The notes beneath the pieces were generated by a model. The model did no database searches. It was not told the origin of the DNA and was given only the letters and a program-made list of their open reading frames with translations. The position numbers and the translations under genes were made by a program. This document shows positions 1 through 6,796 of a stretch of DNA of 14,451 bases, piece by piece. The DNA lies in assembly GCA_945907085.1 (NCBI GenBank), contig CAMDSS010000024.1, positions 1-14,451 on the forward strand. Direction: 5' to 3'. Each line of letters opens with the position of its first letter. Positions within the stretch are counted from its first letter, which is position 1. The DNA comes from Cyanobium sp. NIES-981. Lineage in GTDB: Bacteria; Cyanobacteriota; Cyanobacteriia; PCC-6307; Cyanobiaceae.

Positions 1-2173
1 AGCTCCAACCCACGCCGGTGAGCAGTCGATCCCCATTGCCCTGGGGCCAGGCCAGTCCCCACTGGGGGCTGCAGCGCCCAAGGGCTTGAGCCAACGGATC
101 GGCCAAGGCCTCGCCAAAGCGCTGTCGCAGAGCCATCAAGGCCGCAAACAGGGCCGGAGGGTCCGGCACCAGGTGCTGGGCCCCTAGGGCATCTTCCAGC
201 TCGGCCATGCCCGGCAGTGCCAGCAGCACACTGCGGCTCGCCTCCGACAGCAACGGATCCGCCAGGATCCGGGCAAAGGCATCCACCAACTCCTCTTCCA
301 ACAGGCCATCCGCTTGACCCGCAGCCCGAGCCAACACCGCCTTCCTCAGCAGCACCTGGCCCGCATCCCAACGGGAAAAGGGATCGCTATCGCAGGCCAG
401 CAGGTGCACCAACTCGCTGGTGGGGCGGCCCATCTCGAGCTTCACCGGCGCTGAAAACTGGCGCAACAGCGACAGGCTGGGGGGATGGGAATCGCAAGGC
501 AGGCCCTCAAGGCGCAGGTGCTGCTCCTCTTGATCAATCACCACCAAGCGGGTACCTGTGCCCCAGCGTGGGGGCAACACGGCTGCAGCGGCCTGGTCCG
601 CATCATCACCATGGAGACGCACGGGCAGGGCCTGACCGGCCTGGCCAATCAGGCCGATCGCCAGGGGAATCACCAGGGGCTGCTTGGTCGCTTGCCCAGG
701 GGTGGGCTGCGTGTGCTGCTGGATATGGAGCTCCAGCACCCCTGCCTCCCCATCCCAGTGACGCTGAATCCGCAGCACCGGGGTGCCTGCCTGCTGGTAC
801 CAGCGCCGGAACTGGGAGAAATCCAAGGGAGCTTTGCCCTGGGCTCCTTCCTGGTCGACCTCCTGGGCCGCATCCTGCATCGCCTGGACAAAATCCTCAC
901 AGGTAGCCGCCGTGCCGTCATGGCGACGCACATACAGGGCCATACCTCGCATGAAGGTCTCCTCACCCAACAGGGTATGGAGACAACGGATCACCTCCGA
1001 TCCTTTCTCGTAGATCGTCGTTGTGTAGAAGTTGTCGATCGCCTGGTAGGCATCGGGCTGCACGGGGTGTGCCGTAGGACCTGAATCCTCCCGGAATTGG
1101 GTATTGCGGAGCATCGACACATTCTCGATGCGATTTAGGGCAGCCCCATGCAACTCAGCTGTAAAACTCTGGTCACGGAAGACGGTGAGTCCTTCCTTCA
1201 GTGACAGCTGAAACCAATCGCGACAGGTAATGCGATTGCCAGTCCAATTATGGAAATACTCATGGGCGATCACACTTTCAACCCGTTCCAATTCGGCGTC
1301 AGTTGCCGTTTCGGCATCCGCCAATACTAATTTTGAATTAAAGATATTGAGGCTCTTGTTCTCCATCGCACCCATGTTGAAATGGCGCACGGCAACAATA
1401 TTGAATTCATCGAGGTCGTATTCGAGCCCATAACGTTGCTCATCCCACAGCATCGAGCGCTTCAGCGATGCCATGGCATGGGCCGTGAGGGGCCCATCGC
1501 CGGGCTCCACGTGAATGCGCAGGGCCACGTCCCGGCCACTGGCGGTCGTGAAGGTATCGGCCACCTCCTCCAGCTGGCCTGCCACCAAAGCAAACAGGTA
1601 GGACGGCTTGGGGAAAGGGTCATCCCAAATGGCGTAATGGCGGCCCCCGGAACTTTCACCTTGCTCAGGGATGGCGCCCGTTTCAAGGCAATTACCATTC
1701 GATAGCAACACCGGGCAGCTCAAGCGATCCGCCTCCAGCCGCACCCGGAACCGACTCAGCAGATCCGGGCGATCCGGATGGAAGGTGATCCGCCGAAAGC
1801 CCTCGGCCTCGCATTGGGTGGTGAACATGCCCCCACTCACATACAGGCCTTCCAGGGTGGTGTTGGTTTCAGGGTGAATCCGCACCCGCATCTCCAACAC
1901 AAAGGCTTCCCGAGGCGGAGCCAGCAGCCGCAGCCCGGCCCCATCCAGTTGATAGGCCCCAGGAGCTAATGGCTCACCATCAAGCCGCAAATCGAGCAGC
2001 TCCAAATCAACGCCCTGCAACTCCACAGGCCCGAGCGCCGATGCGGCTGGATTGGGACTGAAGGCAAGCCGGGATTGCACCAGGGTGTGATCCGCAAAGA
2101 GCTGCACCGTTAAGTCGGTGCGCTCCAGCAGATAGGGCGCCGGGCAGTAATCGGCAAGGCGCACGGTGGGCAT
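1..2173 (-). CDS. pepN: Aminopeptidase N (M1 zinc metallopeptidase), 3'-truncated by window edge
   Basis: A cytoplasmic zinc exopeptidase that removes N-terminal residues from peptides. The minus-strand frame is open from an ATG at 2173 to the left edge: 724 codons with no stop, against roughly 870 in E. coli PepN, so about 150 C-terminal residues lie outside. The exopeptidase motif GAMEN is at residues 268-272. The zinc site HEYFH is at 304-308, with the third ligand Glu327 in the conserved spacing, followed by an SLKEGLT segment. The start MPTVRLADYC lies 49 nt past the stop of the upstream gene and has no clear Shine-Dalgarno sequence; it is the first ATG that fits the M1 N-terminal domain. 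It is probably the last gene of the run that begins near 3322. GC falls to about 48% over 1081-1440, the catalytic core, against 60-67% in the flanking 60-base blocks. The PepN-type identity is firm. Confidence 0.96.
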   Translation of the reverse strand, partial: MPTVRLADYCPAPYLLERTDLTVQLFADHTLVQSRLAFSPNPAASALGPVELQGVDLELLDLRLDGEPLAPGAYQLDGAGLRLLAPPREAFVLEMRVRIHPETNTTLEGLYVSGGMFTTQCEAEGFRRITFHPDRPDLLSRFRVRLEADRLSCPVLLSNGNCLETGAIPEQGESSGGRHYAIWDDPFPKPSYLFALVAGQLEEVADTFTTASGRDVALRIHVEPGDGPLTAHAMASLKRSMLWDEQRYGLEYDLDEFNIVAVRHFNMGAMENKSLNIFNSKLVLADAETATDAELERVESVIAHEYFHNWTGNRITCRDWFQLSLKEGLTVFRDQSFTAELHGAALNRIENVSMLRNTQFREDSGPTAHPVQPDAYQAIDNFYTTTIYEKGSEVIRCLHTLLGEETFMRGMALYVRRHDGTAATCEDFVQAMQDAAQEVDQEGAQGKAPLDFSQFRRWYQQAGTPVLRIQRHWDGEAGVLELHIQQHTQPTPGQATKQPLVIPLAIGLIGQAGQALPVRLHGDDADQAAAAVLPPRWGTGTRLVVIDQEEQHLRLEGLPCDSHPPSLSLLRQFSAPVKLEMGRPTSELVHLLACDSDPFSRWDAGQVLLRKAVLARAAGQADGLLEEELVDAFARILADPLLSEASRSVLLALPGMAELEDALGAQHLVPDPPALFAALMALRQRFGEALADPLAQALGRCSPQWGLAWPQGNGDRLLTGVGWS

Positions 2174-2222
2174 GGAGATGTGCTGGGTGGGAGCGATGAA
2201 AACTGGGCTACTTGGCAGCGGC

Positions 2223-2729
2223 CTACTTGGAGGTGGGCGCCTTGGCTGCCGGGGCCTTCGCAGCTGGGGAAGCCTTGAGGGCGGCTTGGACCTTCGCCAT
2301 CACATCGGCTGGCACTTCCTTCGGGCAGATCTCGGAAGCACCCAGGACAGCTGAATTGATCGCGCCTTTGCGCAGGTCATCGATGCTGAGGGGCTTGGGC
2401 CCCACCTGGGCAATCAGGCCCCCATGCTGGCCTTGGATGAGCTGGGCGATGGTTTCACCGGCAATGCCCACAGCCTTTTCGAAATCCACCCCAGCCCCCC
2501 TGGCAATGCACACATTGACGGCAGCGATGCGGGTGTAGAGATTCATTTCCGCCTCCGTAGCCGCCGCGTTATCAGCCAGCGCAGCTGCCGGCGCCAAGAC
2601 GAGTGGTAACGCCAGGATTGGAAGTGCCAGGAACGGCAAGACCAGCAACGGGGCCATCAGGCCAGCGGACAGACGGCGCAGCAAGGAGATCACAAGATCA
2701 GGTTCTGAATGGGTCCCATGCTGCTGCAT
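2223..2729 (-). CDS. Small exported protein of unknown function
   Basis: 168 residues; function not recognised. After a polar, Arg-containing start (ISLLRR, about 14-19) comes a long Leu/Ala/Pro hydrophobic segment (about 24-49) ending in a signal-peptidase-like A-L-A site at 50-52, so the mature protein probably begins at Asp53 and is periplasmic or lumenal. The mature part has two cysteines (C74 and C135) that could form a disulfide, and ends in a low-complexity Ala/Lys/Pro tail (about 153-168). The start ATG overlaps the stop of the upstream CpcS-like gene as TGATG (2727-2731), so translation is probably coupled. A later start such as Met25 would leave a shorter signal peptide and cannot be excluded. 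It resembles conserved picocyanobacterial hypotheticals; I saw no metal-binding or catalytic motif and assign no enzyme function. Confidence 0.85.
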   Translation of the reverse strand: MQQHGTHSEPDLVISLLRRLSAGLMAPLLVLPFLALPILALPLVLAPAAALADNAAATEAEMNLYTRIAAVNVCIARGAGVDFEKAVGIAGETIAQLIQGQHGGLIAQVGPKPLSIDDLRKGAINSAVLGASEICPKEVPADVMAKVQAALKASPAAKAPAAKAPTSK

Positions 2730-3322
2730 CAGGAGATCGGGACCCCAGCCTCTTCAACCCGGATTTCATGGTGGGTGGCCATCATCTCGAGCATTCCACC
2801 CTTCCAGGAGTGAATGGAACGGGATCGGTAGCGGTCCTGATCCACCAGACGGATTTGCTCGAGGATGCGCCACTGCTCGTAGTGCGATTCGAAGATCAAT
2901 TCGTGCTCATCGACCTGGCGAATCTGGCTTTCGATCGCATTACCGCAGAGATAGCCCCGGCTGCGGCGCAGTTGGTGGCCACAGAGATAAACCTCCATCG
3001 TGCCCTCAGCCACACAAATGGTGTTGTTCTCAAAAAAGGAGTAGTCCTGCTCTGGCCACCAACTGAAGCGATAGGCAGCATCGCCTTCTGCAGGTTCGCT
3101 AAAGGCTTCCACCCGGAGCATCATGTCGACCCGCAGGTCCTCCCCTTCGGAAAAGAAATACAACCGCCGCGTACGCCACAGGCCCAGGTTGCGGCCAAAC
3201 CAGCGTTTCAAGTTGGAGTCGAGCTGAACCCGGCTCCTGACGCCAGCCGATGGGCCACCAACCTTGGCTGCAGGCGCCTGGTTTGGCCTTGGTTCGAGCG
3301 AGAACTCAGGAGGATGGCCCAT
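2729..3322 (-). CDS. CpcS/CpeS-like lipocalin-fold protein (possible phycobiliprotein lyase)
   Basis: 197 residues. The core (about 36-190) begins with a LKRWFGRNLGLWRTRR segment, resembling the helix-then-first-strand start of CpcS/CpeS bilin lyases, which attach phycobilin chromophores to cysteines of phycobiliproteins. It continues with alternating aromatic and charged strands (RLYFF, YRFSWWPEQDY, TMEVYLCGHQLRRSRGYLCG, LIFESHYEQW) typical of a small beta barrel. The first 35 residues are Pro/Gly/Ala-rich and probably disordered, so the true start could be internal. No signal peptide is visible, so it should be cytoplasmic. It is the first gene of the minus-strand run, divergent from sasA, and overlaps the next gene by one base. 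The family call rests on overall pattern rather than a diagnostic motif. A lipocalin-like protein with another ligand is the main alternative. Confidence 0.55.
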   Translation of the reverse strand: MGHPPEFSLEPRPNQAPAAKVGGPSAGVRSRVQLDSNLKRWFGRNLGLWRTRRLYFFSEGEDLRVDMMLRVEAFSEPAEGDAAYRFSWWPEQDYSFFENNTICVAEGTMEVYLCGHQLRRSRGYLCGNAIESQIRQVDEHELIFESHYEQWRILEQIRLVDQDRYRSRSIHSWKGGMLEMMATHHEIRVEEAGVPIS

Positions 3323-3410
3323 GGCAGCGCCGCAAATGGACGTATCGCTGAGAACGTCTTAGTCATAGCCACTTCTGATCGCTGTGGCCCGATACCAATA
3401 AGGTATCGCC
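3323..3410. promoter_or_regulatory. Divergent intergenic region between the CpcS-like gene and sasA
   Basis: 88 bp that must hold promoters for both directions. On the minus strand, TATGAC within GGCTATGACT (around 3359-3366) is a possible -10 element without a convincing -35. On the plus side no good -10 was seen; the last 21 bp before the sasA GTG are taken up by a perfect inverted repeat (listed separately). Confidence 0.4.
3390..3408. promoter_or_regulatory. Perfect 7-bp inverted repeat immediately upstream of the sasA start
   Basis: CGATACC, a 5-nt spacer AATAA, then GGTATCG. The right arm ends two bases before the GTG start codon at 3411, where a ribosome would bind. As DNA it has the size and symmetry of a dimeric repressor operator. 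As RNA it would form a short hairpin covering the initiation region. No Shine-Dalgarno sequence is visible apart from bases inside the repeat. The symmetry is read directly; the role is inferred. Confidence 0.5.
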
Positions 3411-4577
3411 GTGAATCCAGACACCCCGCCCACCTCACCCCAGGTCGCTGAGCTCGACGAGGGGCCTAATCGCCAGGAGCTGAAACTGCTGTTGGTGGCG
3501 GCCAACTTTCACCTGGCCACGCCCGATATCCGCAGCCTGCTCCACACCCTCAAAACCGAGGATTGCGGCTTTGAGGTGAGCCTGGAGATTGTCGACCCGG
3601 CGCTGCACCCGGAGTTGCTCGAGCTCCATCGCCTCGTCGCCACCCCGGCGCTGGTGAAGCTGGAACCCCATCCCAAGCAGGTGTTTGCCGGCAATGCCCT
3701 CAGCAAGAAGCTGCGCAGCTGGCTGCCCCGCTGGAAGCAGGTGGAGACCGTCACCGGCCTTGGCCTCAGCCTGAGCCCCGTCGAGATCGACGGCAGCCGC
3801 ACCCTGCGGGAGGTCCAGTTGGAAGACCAACTGCTGGTGCTCCGCCAGGAAAACGAGACCCTGATCGAACGGCTAGGGGTGCAAGAAAGCTTGCTGCGCA
3901 TGGTGGCCCACGAACTGCGTACGCCCTTGACCGCCGCCAAGCTGGCGTTCCAAAGCCACCTCTTGGGCCAAATCGATGCCCCCCGGTTTCGCGATGTGAT
4001 CAACCGCCGCTTTGACGACATCGAAGCGTTGTCGAAGGACCTCCTCGAGGTGGGCACCACCCGCTGGGAGGACCTCTTCAACCCCCAGCGCCTCGCCCTG
4101 GGAAAGGTGGGCGCAGAGGCGATCCTGGAACTGGAAAAACTTTGGATGGGCCGCCAACTGCAGTTGAGCACCGACATCCCCAGCGATCTGCCGGATGTGC
4201 TTGGCGATCAACGGCGCATGCGCCAGGTGCTGCTCAACCTCCTGGAAAACGCCCTGAAGTTCACCCCAGACAGCGGCAGCGTGGGTCTGAAGATGCAGCA
4301 CCGCACGGACCAATGGGTCCAGGTGAGCATTTGCGACAGCGGACCTGGCATTCCCAGTGACGAGCATGAGCGCATTTTTCTCGACCGGGTGCGGCTACCC
4401 CAAACCTCAGGCAGCACCTCGGGCTTTGGGGTGGGCCTCTCGGTGTGTCGACGGATCACGGCGGTGCACGGGGGGCGTATCTGGGTCGAATCCGAACTGG
4501 GCAAAGGCGCCTGCTTTCACTTCACCGTGCCCGTCTGGAGTGGCCAAGCCACCCCAGTACCCGCTGGCCAGCCTTGA
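3411..4577 (+). CDS. sasA: SasA, KaiC-interacting clock-output sensor histidine kinase
   Basis: 388 residues. In cyanobacteria SasA binds KaiC through a KaiB-like thioredoxin-fold domain, autophosphorylates, and passes phosphate to the response regulator RpaA, carrying circadian timing to transcription. Here the KaiB-like domain spans about 22-108 (ELKLLLVAANF to the TPALVKLEP turn at 79-86). A coiled linker (about 130-158) leads to the HisKA domain with phospho-acceptor His167 in RMVAHELRTPLTA. The ATPase domain has the N box NLLENALKF (Asn280), DSGPGIP (309-315) and GFGVGL (338-343). It is soluble, with no membrane segment. Length and order match the family. The GTG at 3411 is the start that retains the whole N-terminal domain; the palindrome sits just before it. 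All key kinase residues are intact. kai genes and rpaA are not in the window. Confidence 0.96.
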   Translation: MNPDTPPTSPQVAELDEGPNRQELKLLLVAANFHLATPDIRSLLHTLKTEDCGFEVSLEIVDPALHPELLELHRLVATPALVKLEPHPKQVFAGNALSKKLRSWLPRWKQVETVTGLGLSLSPVEIDGSRTLREVQLEDQLLVLRQENETLIERLGVQESLLRMVAHELRTPLTAAKLAFQSHLLGQIDAPRFRDVINRRFDDIEALSKDLLEVGTTRWEDLFNPQRLALGKVGAEAILELEKLWMGRQLQLSTDIPSDLPDVLGDQRRMRQVLLNLLENALKFTPDSGSVGLKMQHRTDQWVQVSICDSGPGIPSDEHERIFLDRVRLPQTSGSTSGFGVGLSVCRRITAVHGGRIWVESELGKGACFHFTVPVWSGQATPVPAGQP

Positions 4578-4581
4578 CGAA

Positions 4582-4604
4582 GGGTCCCACGGACCCGTAG
4601 TTTT
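4582..4604 (+). terminator. Weak intrinsic terminator after sasA
   Basis: Five bases past the sasA stop, GGGTCC pairs with GGACCC around a 3-nt CAC loop (4582-4596), followed by GTAGTTTT. The stem is short and the T-tract is broken, so termination may be partial, which would allow some read-through to the tRNA. Confidence 0.5.
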
Positions 4605-4668
4605 CAACACATCAACTCGCCGAGAGGTTGGGCCAAAAGCTCGACCACACCTTGGAAGTTGTGGCCTC

Positions 4669-4741
4669 GCCCCCATCGTCTAGAGGCCTAGGACACCTCC
4701 CTTTCACGGAGGCGACAGGGGTTCGAATCCCCTTGGGGGTA
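4669..4741 (+). tRNA. trnE: tRNA-Glu (anticodon TTC)
   Basis: A 73-nt cloverleaf. Acceptor arms GCCCCCA and TGGGGGT pair, with one G-U pair at the end. The anticodon stem CCTCC/GGAGG (4696-4700 and 4708-4712) encloses the loop CTTTCAC with anticodon TTC at 4703-4705. The T arm contains GGTTCGAATCC. The discriminator base is A and no CCA is encoded. Besides translation, charged tRNA-Glu is the substrate of glutamyl-tRNA reductase, the first step toward haem, chlorophyll, bilins and corrinoids in cyanobacteria. It lies between two convergent genes and is transcribed in the direction of sasA. Confidence 0.97.
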
Positions 4742-4756
4742 TGCAACTCAAGAACA

Positions 4757-4777
4757 GCCGGCCTCCTAGGCCTTGGC
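4757..4777 (-). terminator. Possible terminator hairpin at the 3' end of the SRPBCC gene
   Basis: GGCCT (4760-4764) pairs with AGGCC (4768-4772) around a 3-nt loop. Three more pairs (4757-4759 with 4775-4777) follow across a 2-nt bulge. The hairpin includes the stop codon of the minus-strand gene. Read on the minus strand it is followed by TGTTCTTGAGTT, a poor T-tract, so this is a weak candidate. Confidence 0.3.
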
Positions 4778-5341
4778 TGCCCGCCGCTGGGCTTCTTGCT
4801 GGACGCCGCGCAGATTGCTGGCGAGGTCATCGCGCAGGCGCTGTTCAATCAAGCCAATCGGCATCCCTGCGCGTCCTTGCACGGTGAGCTCGTAAACCAA
4901 GGACGTGACCAGCTGGTCACCCTGGTCTTGGCTGCGGATGCGCCAGACACCCTCAAAGCGACGAAAGTCGCCCCGGCTCATGGCAAACCGCAACTCCCCA
5001 GCATCCCGGTCTTCTACCAGCTCCAGCTCCACCTTGGCGCTGAAGCGCAGGCCACAGATTTGCTGGGTTCCCACCTGCTCCAGTCCCACCCGGTTGCCCC
5101 GGCGCCAAAGCTGGCGCGAAGAGGTCAGGTTCGGGATGTAACGGCTGAGGTTGGGGTAATCCGTTAAGACCGCCCAGATCCATTGGGGATCCAGGTCCAG
5201 GCGCAACTGCACCGCAAGACGCCTGGCCCCCTCGGGCAAGCGCTCCATCTCTTGCTGGATGGTGTCCAAACGGAAGGAAGGCTGCTGGGCAGGCTCAAGT
5301 GGCTTGGTCAAGCGCACGCGGTCAACAAGCAGCTGCACCAA
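4766..5341 (-). CDS. SRPBCC (START/polyketide-cyclase-like) domain protein
   Basis: 191 residues with the START/cyclase-type fold, a deep hydrophobic cavity that binds lipids, quinones or polyketides; the ligand here is unknown. A charged N-terminal segment (1-37) precedes a typical domain: strand RRLAVQLRLDLDPQWIWAVLTDYPNLSRYIPNL (given as two parts: strand 41-50, helix and turn 51-71), central beta strands (about 75-150), and a long C-terminal helix (IGLIEQRLRDDLASNLRGVQQEA, about 163-185) that caps such cavities. No membrane segment or signal peptide is seen. An in-frame stop lies just upstream (5351-5353) and the only early starts are TTG at 5341 and GTG at 5338, so the start is one of these non-ATG codons. 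It is divergent from petH. Cyanobacteria carry several such proteins of unknown role. Confidence 0.82.
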   Translation of the reverse strand: MVQLLVDRVRLTKPLEPAQQPSFRLDTIQQEMERLPEGARRLAVQLRLDLDPQWIWAVLTDYPNLSRYIPNLTSSRQLWRRGNRVGLEQVGTQQICGLRFSAKVELELVEDRDAGELRFAMSRGDFRRFEGVWRIRSQDQGDQLVTSLVYELTVQGRAGMPIGLIEQRLRDDLASNLRGVQQEAQRRAAKA

Positions 5342-5449
5342 GGGAGCGGCTCAAAGGTGTTCTTACACACAAACTTAGCGGTGACGTCGGGGTCAATGCC
5401 GCCAGGAGGGTTCCCTATGATCAGCCGGCTTTACGGGGGCTGAGCCTGC
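5342..5449. promoter_or_regulatory. Divergent intergenic region and candidate petH promoter
   Basis: TATGAT at 5416-5421 is a good -10 match, 28 nt before the petH ATG at 5450, which would give a short leader. No good -35 hexamer sits 16-18 bp upstream. Instead a dyad TGAC-N6-GTCA (5382-5395) is centred about 30 bp before the -10, near where a CRP/NtcA-family activator would bind. petH is a known NtcA target in some cyanobacteria, but this dyad is a poor match to GTA-N8-TAC. The factor is therefore unknown. Confidence 0.35.
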
Positions 5450-6634
5450 ATGCATGTTTCTACAGGCCGCGCTAATCAGTCCGATAGCCGCATGTTCACG
5501 GTTGTCGTTGAGGCCTTTGGCCTGGGCTTGCAACGCCAAGCCGAGCGACGCCTCCTGGTGTCCTTCTCCCAACTGCAGAGCACGGTGAGAACCATTGCCC
5601 TGCAAGGGGGACGCATCACAGCCGTGCTGGGCCCAGGCCCAGCTTCAGGGGAAGCGCCCCTGGCCCCCCAATCCCCCTCCCAACCGGCTCCAGCTCCCAA
5701 GGCCGAAGCCAAAGCCGCCCCTTCGAAACCAGCAGCCGTGTCCCACGCCGACGTTCCCGTCAATCTCTACCGGCCCAAAGATCCGTTCATGGGCACGGTC
5801 ACGGAGAACTACAGCCTGTTGGCTGAAGGCGCAATTGGCCGGGTCAACCACATCACCTTTGACCTCAAGGGTGGAGAGCCCCAACTGCGCTATCTCGAAG
5901 GCCAGTCCATCGGCATCATTCCCGACGGCGAGGACGCCAACGGCAAGCCCCACAAACTGCGCCTGTATTCGATCGCCAGCACCCGCCACGGCGACAACCT
6001 GGAAGGCGACACCGTGTCGCTGTGTGTCCGCCAACTGCAATACGAGAAGGAGGGCGAAACCATCAATGGCGTTTGCTCCACCTTCCTCTGTGACATCGCC
6101 CCAGGCGCCAAGGTGAAAATCACCGGCCCCGTGGGCAAGGAAATGCTGCTTCCCGATGACGAGGACGCCAACGTCATCATGCTGGCCACCGGCACCGGCA
6201 TTGCGCCGATGCGCACCTACCTGCGCCGCATGTTTGAGGCCAAGGAAAAGAGCCTCAACGGCTGGAGCTTCAAGGGCAAGGCCTGGCTGTTTATGGGCTC
6301 ACCCACCACGGCCAACCTGCTCTACGACGACGATTTCAACCGTTATCAACAGGAGTATCCCGACAACTTCCGCTACACCAAGGCCATCAGCCGCGAGCAG
6401 CAAAACGCCAGCGGCGGCAGGATGTACATCCAAGACCGGGTCAGCGAAAACGCTGATGAGATCTTCGCCATGATCGAAGATCCCAAAACCCACGTGTACA
6501 TGTGCGGCTTGCGCGGCATGGAGCCCGGCATTGATGAAGCCATGGCCACTGCCGCAGCCGCCAAGGGCATCAACTGGCACGAATTGCGTCCCGTGCTTAA
6601 AAAAGCCGAGCGCTGGCACGTCGAAACCTATTGA
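5450..6634 (+). CDS. petH: Ferredoxin--NADP+ oxidoreductase with CpcD-like phycobilisome linker domain
   Basis: 394 residues. FNR moves electrons from photosystem I-reduced ferredoxin to NADP+, the last step of linear electron flow, and its long cyanobacterial form docks on phycobilisomes. The N-terminal CpcD-like domain spans about 14-62 (RMFTVVVEAFGL to RTIALQGGRITAV), followed by a Pro/Ala/Lys-rich hinge (about 63-103). The catalytic part has the FAD motif RLYSIAST (171-178), GVCSTFLCD, the NADP motif GTGIAP (248-253), YMCGLRGME, and the terminal tyrosine (WHVETY, Tyr394) that stacks on the flavin. The ATG at 5450 is chosen because it precedes the whole CpcD domain; Met15 is an alternative. 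The phycobilisome domain implies that this organism has phycobilisomes. It ends in a strong terminator, so it is probably transcribed separately from zwf. Confidence 0.97.
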   Translation: MHVSTGRANQSDSRMFTVVVEAFGLGLQRQAERRLLVSFSQLQSTVRTIALQGGRITAVLGPGPASGEAPLAPQSPSQPAPAPKAEAKAAPSKPAAVSHADVPVNLYRPKDPFMGTVTENYSLLAEGAIGRVNHITFDLKGGEPQLRYLEGQSIGIIPDGEDANGKPHKLRLYSIASTRHGDNLEGDTVSLCVRQLQYEKEGETINGVCSTFLCDIAPGAKVKITGPVGKEMLLPDDEDANVIMLATGTGIAPMRTYLRRMFEAKEKSLNGWSFKGKAWLFMGSPTTANLLYDDDFNRYQQEYPDNFRYTKAISREQQNASGGRMYIQDRVSENADEIFAMIEDPKTHVYMCGLRGMEPGIDEAMATAAAAKGINWHELRPVLKKAERWHVETY

Positions 6635-6661
6635 GACCCAGCTCTCAGAACTGATCGCCAG

Positions 6662-6689
6662 GCCCGCCGCAAGGTGGGCTTTTTTTTTT
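6662..6689 (+). terminator. Strong intrinsic terminator after petH
   Basis: GCCCGCC (6662-6668) pairs with GGTGGGC (6673-6679), seven pairs including one G-U, closing a GCAA loop of the stable GNRA type, followed directly by ten Ts (6680-6689). It is 27 bases past the petH stop. Confidence 0.94.
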
Positions 6690-6796
6690 GCGCTCTCGTT
6701 TGCGTATTCCCACACAGAACCAGCCCCAACACCGAAGAACCCTCGACCGTTGGTCCAGCCTCGGTAAACCAGGGGGCAGCAAGCCCAAAATCAACG
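6690..6796 (+). promoter_or_regulatory. zwf upstream region
   Basis: 107 bp between the petH terminator and the zwf ATG. It should hold the promoter of the zwf-opcA-cobB run. I see no hexamer pair close to the sigma-70 consensus. The zwf frame is open back into the terminator, but that upstream part is not coding. Confidence 0.3.

Noticed and set aside
217..1084. Plus-strand open frames in the first kilobase
   Set aside because: They lie opposite pepN, whose frame is continuous to the window edge with correct M1 sequence; their products are Pro/Gly/Ala-rich nonsense.
2603..3451. Plus-strand open frame of 282 codons across the CpcS-like gene
   Set aside because: It covers two well-supported minus-strand genes and runs into the start of sasA; its product shows no motif, so it is a shadow frame.
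4645..4664. CCACA/TGTGG inverted repeat upstream of tRNA-Glu
   Set aside because: It has only five pairs with a 10-nt loop in GC-rich sequence; chance is the simplest explanation.
4669..4741. tRNA-Glu as an integration site for a mobile element
   Set aside because: tRNA genes are common att sites, but there is no integrase, no repeated tRNA 3' end that I could find, and both flanks are core genes.
6674..6796. Upstream extension of zwf from a GTG at 6674
   Set aside because: It would begin inside the petH terminator hairpin and translate the T-tract into a Phe run; family proteins start at the ATG at 6797.
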